Below, one piece after another: positions 1-8,688 of a DNA stretch of 44,748 bases (position 1 is its first letter; the number at the start of each line of letters is the position of its first letter). The position numbers and the translations under genes are program-made. The stretch is from Bryobacterales bacterium (GTDB lineage Bacteria > Acidobacteriota > Terriglobia > Bryobacterales > Bryobacteraceae): assembly GCA_016789785.1 (NCBI GenBank), contig JAEUQE010000046.1, forward strand, positions 1 to 44,748, in the 5' to 3' direction. Below the pieces are notes generated by a model. That model did not search any database. It had not been told where the DNA came from and saw nothing but the letters and a program-made list of their open reading frames with translations.

Positions 1-951
1 TTCGCCACTCTATGGCCGGCGGGCGAGCCGCGGCCCAACGTCTGGACTATCCGTTCCCCCGACGGAAACATCGTCGCCAATTCGGCGATCGTCAAAGCTG
101 GCGCCGGTGGCGCAATCAGCCTCTATGTGTCGGATAACACCGACCTGCTCATCGACGTTGCGGGTTACTTCACCGATAACCCGGCGATCTCCAATCTCGT
201 CTACTACCCACTTACTCCGTGCCGTGTCATCGAAACACGCTCCCTCTACCGGGAACCGGGCCCATTCGGCGCGCCGTCGCTCGCGAGCCGCCAGACACGC
301 CGCTTCCGCTTCCCCGCCTCCTCGTGCCCGGTGCCGGCAAATGCGGTCGCCTACTCGATGACCATCACGGCGGTACCGCAAGGACCCTTGCAATTCCTCA
401 CGGCGTGGCCCGCGGGCGCGGCCCAACCCAACGTCTCGAGTATCAACTCACCGGCGGGCCGCGTGCTCGCCAATAGCGTGATTCTGCCCGCCAGCGCCGA
501 CGGCAGCCTGGATGTCTTCGCCTTCAACCAGACCGACTTCCTCATCGACATCAACGGCTATTTCGCACCGGATGACGGAGTCAACGGGCAGTATTATTTC
601 CCGGTAACACAATGCCGCGCCAGTGACTCAACTGTAAGTGGCGGAATTTACGGCGAACGCTCCACCCGTACCCTCGCCATCCCGTCAGCGGCGGGCTGCA
701 CAGGGATTCCGTCCTCTGCTCGCGGCTACGCACTGAATGTCACGGCCCTGCCCAACGGCTCGCCAATGCCATTCGTGACCGCCTATCCCGCGGGGCAGAA
801 CCAGCCCAATGCCTCGGTTCTCAACGCCTTCGAAGGGCAGATTGTCACAAACTCCGCCATTGTTCCGGCAGGACCAAACGGAGCAATCAATCTCTACGCG
901 TTCGCTCAGACGCATCTCATCGTCGAGATCAGCGGTTACTTCGGACGATAG
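1..951 (+). CDS. Repetitive secreted/surface protein, 3' part (5' end outside window)
   Basis: The frame is open from base 1 and stops at TAG 949-951, so only the last 316 residues are seen. They hold two full copies and the tail of a third of a ~125-residue repeat. Each copy begins with a Y-(Y/F)-P-(L/V)-T-x-C-R motif (copies start near residues 69 and 198), passes through a WPAG/YPAG-x-x-x-P-N segment and an AN-x-AIVPAG segment, and closes with LI-x-(D/E)-I-x-GYF (near residues 51, 187 and 314). This repeat is common in large secreted acidobacterial and actinobacterial proteins, but its function is unknown. The even beta-strand-like pattern suggests a chain of beta domains exposed at or beyond the cell surface. 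The N-terminal domain that would name the protein is missing. Confidence 0.75.
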   Translation, partial: FATLWPAGEPRPNVWTIRSPDGNIVANSAIVKAGAGGAISLYVSDNTDLLIDVAGYFTDNPAISNLVYYPLTPCRVIETRSLYREPGPFGAPSLASRQTRRFRFPASSCPVPANAVAYSMTITAVPQGPLQFLTAWPAGAAQPNVSSINSPAGRVLANSVILPASADGSLDVFAFNQTDFLIDINGYFAPDDGVNGQYYFPVTQCRASDSTVSGGIYGERSTRTLAIPSAAGCTGIPSSARGYALNVTALPNGSPMPFVTAYPAGQNQPNASVLNAFEGQIVTNSAIVPAGPNGAINLYAFAQTHLIVEISGYFGR

Positions 952-960
952 CCGGCATGA

Positions 961-981
961 GGGCCCGGCGCACCCGGGCCC
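961..981. terminator. GC-rich hairpin between convergent genes
   Basis: GGGCCCGG (961-968), a five-base CGCAC loop, then CCGGGCCC (974-981) form a perfect 8 bp stem exactly between the stop of the repeat protein (951) and the stop of the DUF1501 gene (985). There is no T-run on either side, so it is a plausible bidirectional hairpin terminator rather than a canonical intrinsic one. Confidence 0.45.
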
Positions 982-984
982 CTC

Positions 985-2403
985 TCACGCAAGAATCGCT
1001 TTCACCAGATTTCCGTGCACATCGGTCAGGCGCATGTCGCGGCCGCCATAACGGTAAGTCAGCCGCGTGTGATCCAGACCCAGCAGGTGCAGCATCGTCG
1101 CGTGTAAGTCATGCACATGCACCTTATTCTCCACCGCGAAGTACCCATAATCGTCGGTGGCGCCGTGGACAATACCGCCCTTCACGCCGCCACCCGCCAT
1201 CCACATGGTGAAGCCGAAGGGGTTATGATCGCGGCCAATCACGGACACGTAGTTTCCATCGGGAAATTGGGCGCATGGCGTACGTCCGAATTCCCCGCCC
1301 CAGATGACAAGCGTCGAATCCAGCATTCCACGCGCCTTCAGATCCTTCAACAATCCGGCGATCGGTTTGTCGACAGACTGCGCGTTGATCCGGTGCCCCT
1401 TCTCCAGAGCACTGTGCTGATCCCAGCGGTCAAGACCACGGCGGAAAGGCGTCAACAACTCAATGAACCGCACGCCGCGCTCCACCAGCCGCCGGGCAAT
1501 CAGGCACTCGCGCCCAAACTCGGACGTGATCTCCTCATCCAGACCGTAGAGTTTCTTCGTCGCCTCCGTTTCCTTCGAGAAATCGAGTAACTCCGGCACT
1601 GCGGACTGCATGCGAAATGCCAGTTCGTAGTTCTTGATGGACGCATCGATCTCACTTACCTGACCGAACCGCTTCAGAACCCCCTGGTTCAGCTTCGCCA
1701 GCAGATCCAGCTTACTCTTCTGCTCGCCCGCCGTCGCCTCCCACCGCGCCAGATCGGCCACCGGGTGCTCTCCCTGGCGGAACAGCGTCCCCTGATAGGT
1801 GGCGGGTAGGAATCCACTCCCGAAGCAATCCATCCCGCCCGGAGGAATCAGGCCGCTCTCCAGTACCACAAATCCCGGCAGATTCGCGCTTTCGCTCCCA
1901 AGACCGTAATTCACCCAGGCGCCCATGCTCGGCCGGCCCTGAAATCCGGATCCGGAATGCATGAAGTAATTCCCGGCCGTATGCTCGGAATGGTCCGCGA
2001 CCATGGACCGTATGATCGCCAGATCGTCCACGCAGGTGGCGACATGAGGAAACAGCGAACTTACTTCCGCGCCCGACTGCCCATGGCGCTTAAACTCGAA
2101 GGGCGAACCATAGATCTTATCGCTGATATTGAACACCGTGGCCGGCGTCGCAAAGGGGATCTTCTGCCCGTTCTCTTTGTTGAGGCGCGGCTTCGGATCG
2201 AACGTATCCATCTGCGATGGCCCGCCGTCCATGAACAGGAAGATCACGGCCTTTGCCTTCGCGTCGAAGTGCGGTTTCCGCGTCGCACCGTCGGCCTCGC
2301 GCGCCATCAGGTCCAGGAGCGCGAGACCGCCAAAGCCATTGGCGGCTCGGCACAGCAACTCGCGGCGACTTACGGGACGGCGAACATGGCGACTAACGGA
2401 CAT
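985..2403 (-). CDS. DUF1501 protein with Tat-like signal
   Basis: A 472-residue protein. The N-terminus has an R-R-E-L-L run at residues 13-17 and a Gly/Ala/Leu-rich stretch to about residue 33, resembling a Tat signal. The DUF1501 hallmark MDGGPSQMDTFDPKP is at residues 58-72, and the second hallmark, IWGGEFGRTP, lies in the last third. DUF1501 belongs to the alkaline-phosphatase/sulfatase-like fold, but its substrate is unknown. The ATG at 2403 overlaps the end of the upstream DUF1549/DUF1553 gene by 11 bp, so the two are translationally coupled. This pairing is the usual one in Planctomycetes and Solibacteres, where the proteins are thought to act together on extracytoplasmic substrates. 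Confidence 0.9.
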   Translation of the reverse strand: MSVSRHVRRPVSRRELLCRAANGFGGLALLDLMAREADGATRKPHFDAKAKAVIFLFMDGGPSQMDTFDPKPRLNKENGQKIPFATPATVFNISDKIYGSPFEFKRHGQSGAEVSSLFPHVATCVDDLAIIRSMVADHSEHTAGNYFMHSGSGFQGRPSMGAWVNYGLGSESANLPGFVVLESGLIPPGGMDCFGSGFLPATYQGTLFRQGEHPVADLARWEATAGEQKSKLDLLAKLNQGVLKRFGQVSEIDASIKNYELAFRMQSAVPELLDFSKETEATKKLYGLDEEITSEFGRECLIARRLVERGVRFIELLTPFRRGLDRWDQHSALEKGHRINAQSVDKPIAGLLKDLKARGMLDSTLVIWGGEFGRTPCAQFPDGNYVSVIGRDHNPFGFTMWMAGGGVKGGIVHGATDDYGYFAVENKVHVHDLHATMLHLLGLDHTRLTYRYGGRDMRLTDVHGNLVKAILA

Positions 2404-5221
2404 AGATCAACTCCGCGGAATTGAGTAATACGTGGCACAAATCGGACCATGCCTCGGCACGTCCGGCGACAAACCCAAGCACTTCCTTGCGCTCCCATTC
2501 CTCCGGCGGACGCCCGAAGGCCTCTTCGAATAGCAGATCGAGACGCTTGTCCGCCTCAGGCGCGGATTTCGCCGCCCGCGCCGACCATTGCTCCGCAAGC
2601 TTGCGGATCAACTCGTTGTTCATCATCATCAGCGCCTGCGACGGTACCGCCGACGCACCCCGGTTCCCGATGGTGGAAACGGGCAAAGGATAGTCGAATG
2701 CCAGAAACAAAGGCGGGATGAAGTTACGGCGCACCTGAATATAGATGCTCCTGCGGCCCTCCCCATCCAGCGGCCCCGAAGCGGGCTTCCCCCGCCCGTC
2801 CTGATACTTACTAATGTGCGGAGGAACACCCGGACCATACATCGAACGGTCCAGCCTGCCGGCAAGCGCGAGCACCGTATCGCGAATCGCCTCGGCCTCC
2901 AGCCTGCGCACCGGCACATGATGCAGTAACTCATTGCGCGGATCCACACGCATCGCCGCCTCGTCCGCCGTGCTCGACATGCGGTAAGCAGCCGATAGTA
3001 CGATCATCCGGTGCAGTTCCTTCACCGACCAGCCGCCTCGCACAAACTCCGCCGCAACGTAATCGAGTAACTCACCATGCGCCGGCGCCTCGCCCATCTT
3101 TCCGAAGTTATCGGCGGACCTCACCAATCCGGCGCCGAAATGATGTTTCCAGATACGGTTCGCCATCACCCGGGCCGTCAACGGATTCCGTTCGCTCGCC
3201 ATCCATTCCGCCAGTTCGCGCCGCCCGCTGCCATGCGCAACAGGTGTCTGCTTTTCTCCCGCCACCAGGCGCAGGAACTGTCGCGGCATCTCATCGCCAA
3301 GATTGGTGTGACTGCCGCGAATGTGCAGGCGCACGTTCCGCGGCGACTCATCGCGGCTCAGCATCCCAAATGCTGATTCCGGTAGCTCATTCTCGGCCTC
3401 GCCGCGCTGTCTTTCCAGCGTCGCAATCTGCTGCCGGACGCCATCGGAAAGCGGCGCGAGCTGCGGCGTCTGCCCATCGCCTACCAGGACCGGCGGCTCC
3501 TTATCGTCGGAAAAAATGATCTTATCCACCGCGATGTGCGCGTCCCGGCTGCGGTCAACAATTTCAATAAAGCAAACGCGGCCGATCTCCTTGGTCATGC
3601 GAATCGACTTCCATTCGAAGCCCGCCTTTCCGGATGGAACAAAGTGCTCGCTCTTATGATCATCGGCCACCACCGTCAGCCGGATATCGCCACGTTCCTT
3701 GCTTTGTTTGTTGCCCGGCGAACCGGAGTATCTCACGTGGACCCATAACTTCGGCATGCGAAACTTCCGGGAAGTCAGTGAACCCACCAGGCGATCCGTC
3801 CCCGCGCCAAAAGAATTCGCGATCCCCTCGCCGCGATAGTTATTCAACGGCTGATTCGGGGCGATCTCATGCGCCGGCGTGTTGCCGAAAGCCTGGCCCG
3901 AAGCGATCCAGCCCTCATATCCGAGATCCTCGAAATCCTCGAAGACGATATCGCCATCGCGCAACTTCAAAGCAGGCGCATTCCGCGCGGGCTGCGTGTT
4001 GGAAAGACGGCGGATCTCGCGATTGATCCCGGCAATCCGTTGATGCGCCTCGGAAATCCTGGCGGCATGCGAGGGCGAATCGATCACACTCTCGCGCATG
4101 TCCGTCGAGTGCATGATCCCCGCCAGCGAGTAGTAATCCGCCGTCGGAATCGGATCGAACTTATGATCGTGACATCGCGCACAGGCGACAGTAAGTCCCA
4201 GAAACGCCTTTCCCAAGACATCGATCTGGTTATCCACGATATCCGCGCGCGACTTGACGGAGTCCGTGGAACTGTTCAGCACCTCCCACAGCCAGAAAAT
4301 CCCCGTCCCCAGCGGAGATTCCCAATGCTTCCCGTCGGGCGAGAGGCGTTTGTTCGGCATCAGATCCCCTGCAATCTGTTCCCGCACAAATTGGTTGTAC
4401 GGCAGGTCGGAGTTGAAGGCGCGAATCACATAGTCGCGGTACCGCCAGGCATCGAGTTTGTCGTTGTCGAACTCATGCCCGTTGGTCTCGGCAAAACGCA
4501 CCAGATCCAGCCAGTGCCGGGCCCAGCGCTCACCGTAGTGCGGCGACGCCAGGAGCCGTTCCACCAACTTACGATCGGCATCCGGGGATGCATCCCCAAG
4601 ATACTCCGCAATCTCGGCTGGTGTGGGCGGCAATCCCGTCAGATCGTAAGTCACTCGGCGGATCCAGGACCGGCGATCGGCGGGCGGCGCCGGCTTCAGA
4701 CCCTTTTGCTCCAGCCTCGCGAGTAAGAAGCGGTCCACGGCGCCCCTTGGCCATGCCGTATTCTTCACTGTAGGCGGCGCAGCAGAAGTAACTGGACGAA
4801 ACGACCAGAATTGCCCCGCCTGATCCCAATCGATCCCCTTTTTCGAAACCACGGCGGCCGGTTCGTCCATCCGCGGATCCGCCGCACCCGAGACGATCCA
4901 CTTTTCGAAATCGGCGATCACTTCAGGAGCAAGCTTGCCCGAAGGCGGCATCTTGAGCTGCAGATCGCCATAGCGAATCGCCTTCAACAGCAGGCTCTTC
5001 GCGGGGTCGCCGGGCACCACCGCCGGCCCGCTGTCGCCGCCCTTGCGCATCGCGGCCGCAGTGTCGAGCCGCAATCCGCCCATCGGCATCTTCGACTTCG
5101 CGCTGTGACACGCATAGCACTTCTCCGCGAGCACGGGACGGATGCGCTTCTCAAAGAACTCGTCATTGCTTTGCGCGCATGCCGGCCAGGCCAGCACCAG
5201 CATCCCGAGGATTCGAAACAT
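2393..5221 (-). CDS. PSD1 family cytochrome c protein (DUF1549/DUF1553)
   Basis: A 942-residue exported protein. The signal peptide is residues 1-16 (cleavage after A-C-A). A planctomycete-type cytochrome c domain has CxxCH at residues 35-39, followed by DUF1549 (about 160-365) with a second CxxCH at 347-351 in the family-typical C-A-R-C-H-D-H-K-F-D-P context. A beta-rich insert of ~170 residues follows (about 425-600). DUF1553 is at the C-terminus, with a RNPLTARVMANRIWKHHFG motif. The family is periplasmic or outer-membrane associated, and electron transfer coupled to polymer or sugar breakdown has been proposed but not shown. The gene is first in a two-gene operon with the DUF1501 gene and divergent from a secreted glycosidase 83 bp away, which fits a carbohydrate role. 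Confidence 0.9.
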   Translation of the reverse strand: MFRILGMLVLAWPACAQSNDEFFEKRIRPVLAEKCYACHSAKSKMPMGGLRLDTAAAMRKGGDSGPAVVPGDPAKSLLLKAIRYGDLQLKMPPSGKLAPEVIADFEKWIVSGAADPRMDEPAAVVSKKGIDWDQAGQFWSFRPVTSAAPPTVKNTAWPRGAVDRFLLARLEQKGLKPAPPADRRSWIRRVTYDLTGLPPTPAEIAEYLGDASPDADRKLVERLLASPHYGERWARHWLDLVRFAETNGHEFDNDKLDAWRYRDYVIRAFNSDLPYNQFVREQIAGDLMPNKRLSPDGKHWESPLGTGIFWLWEVLNSSTDSVKSRADIVDNQIDVLGKAFLGLTVACARCHDHKFDPIPTADYYSLAGIMHSTDMRESVIDSPSHAARISEAHQRIAGINREIRRLSNTQPARNAPALKLRDGDIVFEDFEDLGYEGWIASGQAFGNTPAHEIAPNQPLNNYRGEGIANSFGAGTDRLVGSLTSRKFRMPKLWVHVRYSGSPGNKQSKERGDIRLTVVADDHKSEHFVPSGKAGFEWKSIRMTKEIGRVCFIEIVDRSRDAHIAVDKIIFSDDKEPPVLVGDGQTPQLAPLSDGVRQQIATLERQRGEAENELPESAFGMLSRDESPRNVRLHIRGSHTNLGDEMPRQFLRLVAGEKQTPVAHGSGRRELAEWMASERNPLTARVMANRIWKHHFGAGLVRSADNFGKMGEAPAHGELLDYVAAEFVRGGWSVKELHRMIVLSAAYRMSSTADEAAMRVDPRNELLHHVPVRRLEAEAIRDTVLALAGRLDRSMYGPGVPPHISKYQDGRGKPASGPLDGEGRRSIYIQVRRNFIPPLFLAFDYPLPVSTIGNRGASAVPSQALMMMNNELIRKLAEQWSARAAKSAPEADKRLDLLFEEAFGRPPEEWERKEVLGFVAGRAEAWSDLCHVLLNSAELIYVR

Positions 5222-5264
5222 GCCCTATATCTTATCCCCATCACGGCCGGCGCGCGTGGCAGCC

Positions 5265-5293
5265 TTTCGAAGCGCACCGCGGGGCGCTATGAT
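5265..5293 (+). promoter_or_regulatory. Possible promoter for the GH140-like gene
   Basis: TATGAT at 5288-5293 is a good -10 hexamer. A weak -35 (TTTCGA, 3 of 6 matches) lies 17 bp upstream. Transcription would start about 5 bases before the ATG at 5305, and there is no Shine-Dalgarno sequence, so the mRNA would be nearly leaderless. Confidence 0.3.
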
Positions 5294-5304
5294 GACTACG
5301 GCCT

Positions 5305-6693
5305 ATGTCTCACGCTGTTCTGCTTCTCCTGATTTCAGCGGTGATCCTGCACGGGCAGCCGCTGGCCCCGCTCAAAGTTACCTCCGATGGCCGCTTTCTC
5401 TCCACCGCCGACGGCAAGCCTTTCTTTTATCTAGCGGATACCGCATGGGAGTTATTCCATCGCCTCAATCGCGAGCAGGCCATACAGTATCTCGACAAGC
5501 GCGCGTCGCAGGGCTATAACGCAATTCAGGCGGTCGCGCTGGCCGAACTCGACGGAGTTACCGATCCCAATCCCTACGGAGACCTGCCGCTCGAAGGAAA
5601 GGACCCCACCAAGCCCGCAATTACACCCGGCAACGATCCCCGCAATGCCGCCGCCTATGATTATTGGGATCACTTGGAATACATCGTCGATCAAGCCAAC
5701 AAACGCGGCCTATACATCGCCTTTCTACCTACTTGGGGACGTTGGGTCAATCACAATGGCAAAACCGACGAGAGTCTACTCACTCCCGCCAACGCGGCAA
5801 CTTATGGCGAATTCCTCGGCCGGCGTTTCGGGAAGAAAGGGATCATTTGGATTCTCGGCGGCGACCGCACCGCTACCGGCTACGAAGAGACCTGGCGCGC
5901 CCTGGCCCGCGGAATCCACATGGGCGTCGCCGGAAAGGATGATCCAACGGCCGTCCTGATGAGCTTTCATCCGCGCGGTGGCGAGACTTCGTCAGCTTGG
6001 TTTCACAACGACGCATGGCTCGACTTCAACATGCATCAGACGGGCCACGGGCTCGCCTCCGCGGTCCGCAGTTGGGAACGGATCACGAAGGACTACGAGC
6101 GAACGCCGGTAAAACCGGTCATCGACGGTGAGCCCCTCTATGAAGATCACCCGCTGGCGTTCCGGGCTCGCGAATACGGTTACTCCTTCGATGCCCACAT
6201 CCGCCAGCGCGCTTACTGGTCGGTGTTTGCGGGCGCCTGCGGACATACTTACGGAAATCATTCCGTATGGCAGATGTACGCCCTCGGCCGCAGACCAATC
6301 AATGGACCGCTCCTCTACTGGGATGAGGCGATCGACCGTCCCGGCGCGGCACAAATGCGCCACTTACGCGCACTTATCGAGTCGCGGCCTTACTTCTCGC
6401 GCGTGCCCGATCCATCGCTGCTCGTGGACCCTTTGGATGGCGCCGATCGCATTGTGGCGACGCGCGGCGAGGGCTATGCGTTCATCTACAGCGCCCAGGG
6501 CCGCAAGTTCACCTTGAATCTAAGTCAGATCAAAGCTCCGCGCTTCAAGGCATCCTGGTTCAATCCGCGCACCGGCGCCCGAACGCCCGGAGAGATGTTC
6601 GATCACAGCCCGGCGAAGGATTTCACCTGTCCGTCCGAGGGGTTCGGCGCCGACTGGGTGTTAGTTCTCGACTGGTTTCCCGAGACCAGGTAA
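5305..6693 (+). CDS. Secreted apiosidase-like glycoside hydrolase (DUF4038 / GH140-like)
   Basis: A 462-residue protein with a signal peptide (residues 1-18, ending H-G-Q). The TIM-barrel DUF4038 domain (about 22-360) begins with the typical S-x-D-G-R-x-L-x-x-x-D-G-K-P-F-x-Y-L-x-D-T-A-W-E pattern. W-I-L-G-G-D (Asp187) and I-D-G-E-P (Glu276) sit where the catalytic acid pair is expected. The C-terminal ~95 residues look like the small beta domain called putative collagen-binding (PF12904). Characterised GH140 members cleave apiose from the pectin rhamnogalacturonan-II; other DUF4038 proteins have unknown specificity, so the substrate here is an inference. The gene is divergent from the cytochrome/DUF1553 gene. 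Confidence 0.85.
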   Translation: MSHAVLLLLISAVILHGQPLAPLKVTSDGRFLSTADGKPFFYLADTAWELFHRLNREQAIQYLDKRASQGYNAIQAVALAELDGVTDPNPYGDLPLEGKDPTKPAITPGNDPRNAAAYDYWDHLEYIVDQANKRGLYIAFLPTWGRWVNHNGKTDESLLTPANAATYGEFLGRRFGKKGIIWILGGDRTATGYEETWRALARGIHMGVAGKDDPTAVLMSFHPRGGETSSAWFHNDAWLDFNMHQTGHGLASAVRSWERITKDYERTPVKPVIDGEPLYEDHPLAFRAREYGYSFDAHIRQRAYWSVFAGACGHTYGNHSVWQMYALGRRPINGPLLYWDEAIDRPGAAQMRHLRALIESRPYFSRVPDPSLLVDPLDGADRIVATRGEGYAFIYSAQGRKFTLNLSQIKAPRFKASWFNPRTGARTPGEMFDHSPAKDFTCPSEGFGADWVLVLDWFPETR

Positions 6694-7292
6694 CGGCGGG
6701 CCCGACGCACCGCGCCGTCGCGCCGAGGCCTCGACGCCGCCTGCGTTGGAGCCTGGACCTGGACATTCTCTCGATCTCCCGAGGCACCCACACCGTCACG
6801 CAGGCCGCGCGCCACTCGCGTCCCGACCATTGTCATTGGGTGCGTCCGGGCGCAGCGGGGGGCTGGAGTTCAGACTTTCTTGGGTCTCCTGAGGCGCCAC
6901 ACCGTCGAACAGGCCTCCGCGCCACCTGTCTGGCGTCTGGACATTATGTCGGCCTTCCGCCGCACCCGCACCCGCGCCCTCGCGCTGGCCGCGCGCCATT
7001 CGCGTCCCGAATCACTGTCACTGGGTGCGTCCGGGCGCAACGGGGCTGGAGTTCAGACTTCTTTCGGTCTCCCGAGGCGAAACACCGCCGAAGACGCCTC
7101 CGCGCCACCCGCCCGGCGCCTGAACACTCTCTCGGACTCCGCGACACCGTCACGCAGGCCCCCAGGCCTGCTGCGTCCCGACTCATCGGGGCCTTCCGGG
7201 CTGGCGCAAATCCAGGCCCACTCCTCGACTTTCCGCCCCAGGACACCTCCGACAGCGCGACGCCAGCACGCCACGCTTCGCGTGAAGCAGCG
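6694..7292. repeat. Array of about three degenerate ~185 bp tandem repeats, non-coding
   Basis: This 599-base GC-rich stretch has no credible gene, but it repeats itself. GCGTCCCG recurs at 6818, 7002 and 7173. GGGTGCGTCCGGGCGCA recurs at 6838 and 7023, each time followed by an almost identical ~40 bases. The block around GGCCTC(C/G)(A/G)CGCC recurs near 6727, 6912 and 7095. ACACCGTCACGCAGGCC is at 6790 and 7144. The period is therefore ~171-185 bp in about three diverged copies. Open frames cross it on both strands but do not look like proteins (Arg/Pro/Ala-rich, no recognisable domain). Its function is unknown. Confidence 0.65.
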
Positions 7293-8015
7293 CTAAATCC
7301 GCGGCGGAGTCGTGATCACCACCGCCTTCGCCGCCTGCTTCGCGGCATAGGCATGCGGTTCCGACGAATCAAAATACACACTGTCGCCGGCCTTCAGAAC
7401 GTGTTCCTCATGCTGGAACGTGATGGCGAGTTCACCCTCCAAAACCAACAGAAACTCCGCTCCGTCATGATAGTGCTCCGCCGGCTCGTTCTCACGCACC
7501 GGAAACTCTGCCAGATACGCCTGCAGTCCCTTATCCTGGGCCGAAAACGCCAACACCTCAAAGAAGAAGTTCGGGAACGGGTTGTCGGCACGGTCCGGAA
7601 ACCGCATCCGCTCGCCCGCCCGCACAATCGAAAAAAGCTTCTTGCGCCGTTTATCGGCAAAGAAATAGTCCAGCCCCACGTCGAACACCATCGCGATCCG
7701 CGCCAGCGTCGGAAGCGTCGGCACCAGCTTGCCGTTCTCCAACTGCGACAGCATCGACGCCGACAGACCCGTGTGCTTCCCCAAATCAACCAGTGAGATC
7801 TTCTTCCGAAGCCGCAACATGCGCAGCTTGTTGCCGAGATCGTAGGTCGAGAGCACCCGGGAGATGGTCTCCTCGCTCTTCTCAGACTGCGCTTTTTCAT
7901 GTTCCACGAATTTGAGTTTAGCAGAACTCAAAACCACTGGCGTACATTCTGCTCCACTGAAATCATCTTTCGCTGCCACTGGAAGCGGGTCGAGGTTGCT
8001 GGTACAGTCAAGCAT
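7293..8015 (-). CDS. XRE-family transcriptional regulator with C-terminal cupin
   Basis: A 240-residue protein. Residues about 60-120 are a lambda-repressor-type helix-turn-helix (L-G-x-x-L-R-x-L-R, then S-x-S-M-L-S-Q-L-E-N-G-K). Residues about 168-235 are a cupin with H181-x-H183, E187 and H221 as probable metal ligands. Regulators of this build usually sense a small carboxylate, amine or amino-acid-derived ligand through the cupin and repress nearby genes. The first ~55 residues do not resemble the family, so the true start may be an internal GTG. The ATG at 8015 is 37 bp from the divergent sigma-factor start, so it may control that promoter. The GC-rich repeat array lies just downstream. 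Confidence 0.85.
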   Translation of the reverse strand: MLDCTSNLDPLPVAAKDDFSGAECTPVVLSSAKLKFVEHEKAQSEKSEETISRVLSTYDLGNKLRMLRLRKKISLVDLGKHTGLSASMLSQLENGKLVPTLPTLARIAMVFDVGLDYFFADKRRKKLFSIVRAGERMRFPDRADNPFPNFFFEVLAFSAQDKGLQAYLAEFPVRENEPAEHYHDGAEFLLVLEGELAITFQHEEHVLKAGDSVYFDSSEPHAYAAKQAAKAVVITTPPRI

Positions 8016-8052
8016 AGGGACTGCCTAGAAGGACTCCCAGAAAAGAGAACAG

Positions 8053-8673
8053 ATGCAAAAAGAGATCACCAATCTCACCGCGCTTCAGGATGACGAACTG
8101 GTCTGCCTTGCGCAGAGCGGCAACGACCCCGCTTTTGCCGAGTTGATTCGCCGTCATCAGTCGTCGTGCTTCAAATTGGCGATGTCGATTCTTCGCGACC
8201 GCTCCGACGCCGAAGATGAAGTACAGAACGCTCTCTGGAAGGCATTCGAGCACATTGGCCAGTTTCAACGGGACGCCCGTTTCTCCACCTGGCTCACCCG
8301 CATCGTCGTGAATCAGTGCCTGATGCGCCTCCGCCAGACCCGCCGGGCCAAGTTCCTCTATATTGACGACGCGATGATCGGCGAGGAGGTCGGCACCCTG
8401 GAACTCCCCGCAACCGACATGACGCCAGAACAGGAGTTGGGCAAGCAAGAGGTCGCGAACGTGCTTCAAAAGGAAATCGGCCGCATTCCCCCACTGCTTC
8501 GCAATGTATTCCTCCTTCGCGAGGTGCAACAACTCCCGATGCCCGATGTCGCCAAGCAACTGGGTATCTCGGTCGCCGCGGCGAAGTCACGCCTGCTGCG
8601 AGCCCGTCTGGAATTGCGCGAGCGCCTCTCGAAGCACGAAGGACGCCTCGGCGCTGCGACCCTCACCGCCTAA
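8053..8673 (+). CDS. ECF-type sigma-70 family RNA polymerase sigma factor
   Basis: A 206-residue protein. Region 2 (about residues 25-95) includes the D-A-E-D-E-V-Q-N-A-L-W-K-A-F -10 recognition helix and F-S-T-W-L-T-R-I. Region 4 (about 140-195) is a helix-turn-helix with L-P-M-P-D-V-A-K-Q-L-G-I-S-V-A-A-A-K-S-R. It should direct RNA polymerase to a stress or envelope regulon. No anti-sigma gene follows: an insertion sequence begins less than 40 bp after the stop. It is divergent from the cupin-XRE regulator. Confidence 0.9.
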   Translation: MQKEITNLTALQDDELVCLAQSGNDPAFAELIRRHQSSCFKLAMSILRDRSDAEDEVQNALWKAFEHIGQFQRDARFSTWLTRIVVNQCLMRLRQTRRAKFLYIDDAMIGEEVGTLELPATDMTPEQELGKQEVANVLQKEIGRIPPLLRNVFLLREVQQLPMPDVAKQLGISVAAAKSRLLRARLELRERLSKHEGRLGAATLTA

Positions 8674-8688
8674 GGTCGCGCGCAAGAA

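Noticed and set aside
3869..4726. 285-codon plus-strand frame antisense to the DUF1553 gene
   Set aside because: It mirrors a gene with two heme motifs and full domain structure. The antisense translation has no domain and is Arg/Pro/His-rich, as expected for a GC-rich shadow.
6694..7292. CRISPR-like array
   Set aside because: The period is ~171-185 bp and the copies are degenerate. There are no short exact repeats with unique spacers and no cas genes.
6840..7796. 318-codon plus-strand frame across the repeat array and the XRE gene
   Set aside because: It runs through non-coding repeats and antisense of a clear regulator. No ribosome site or domain is visible.
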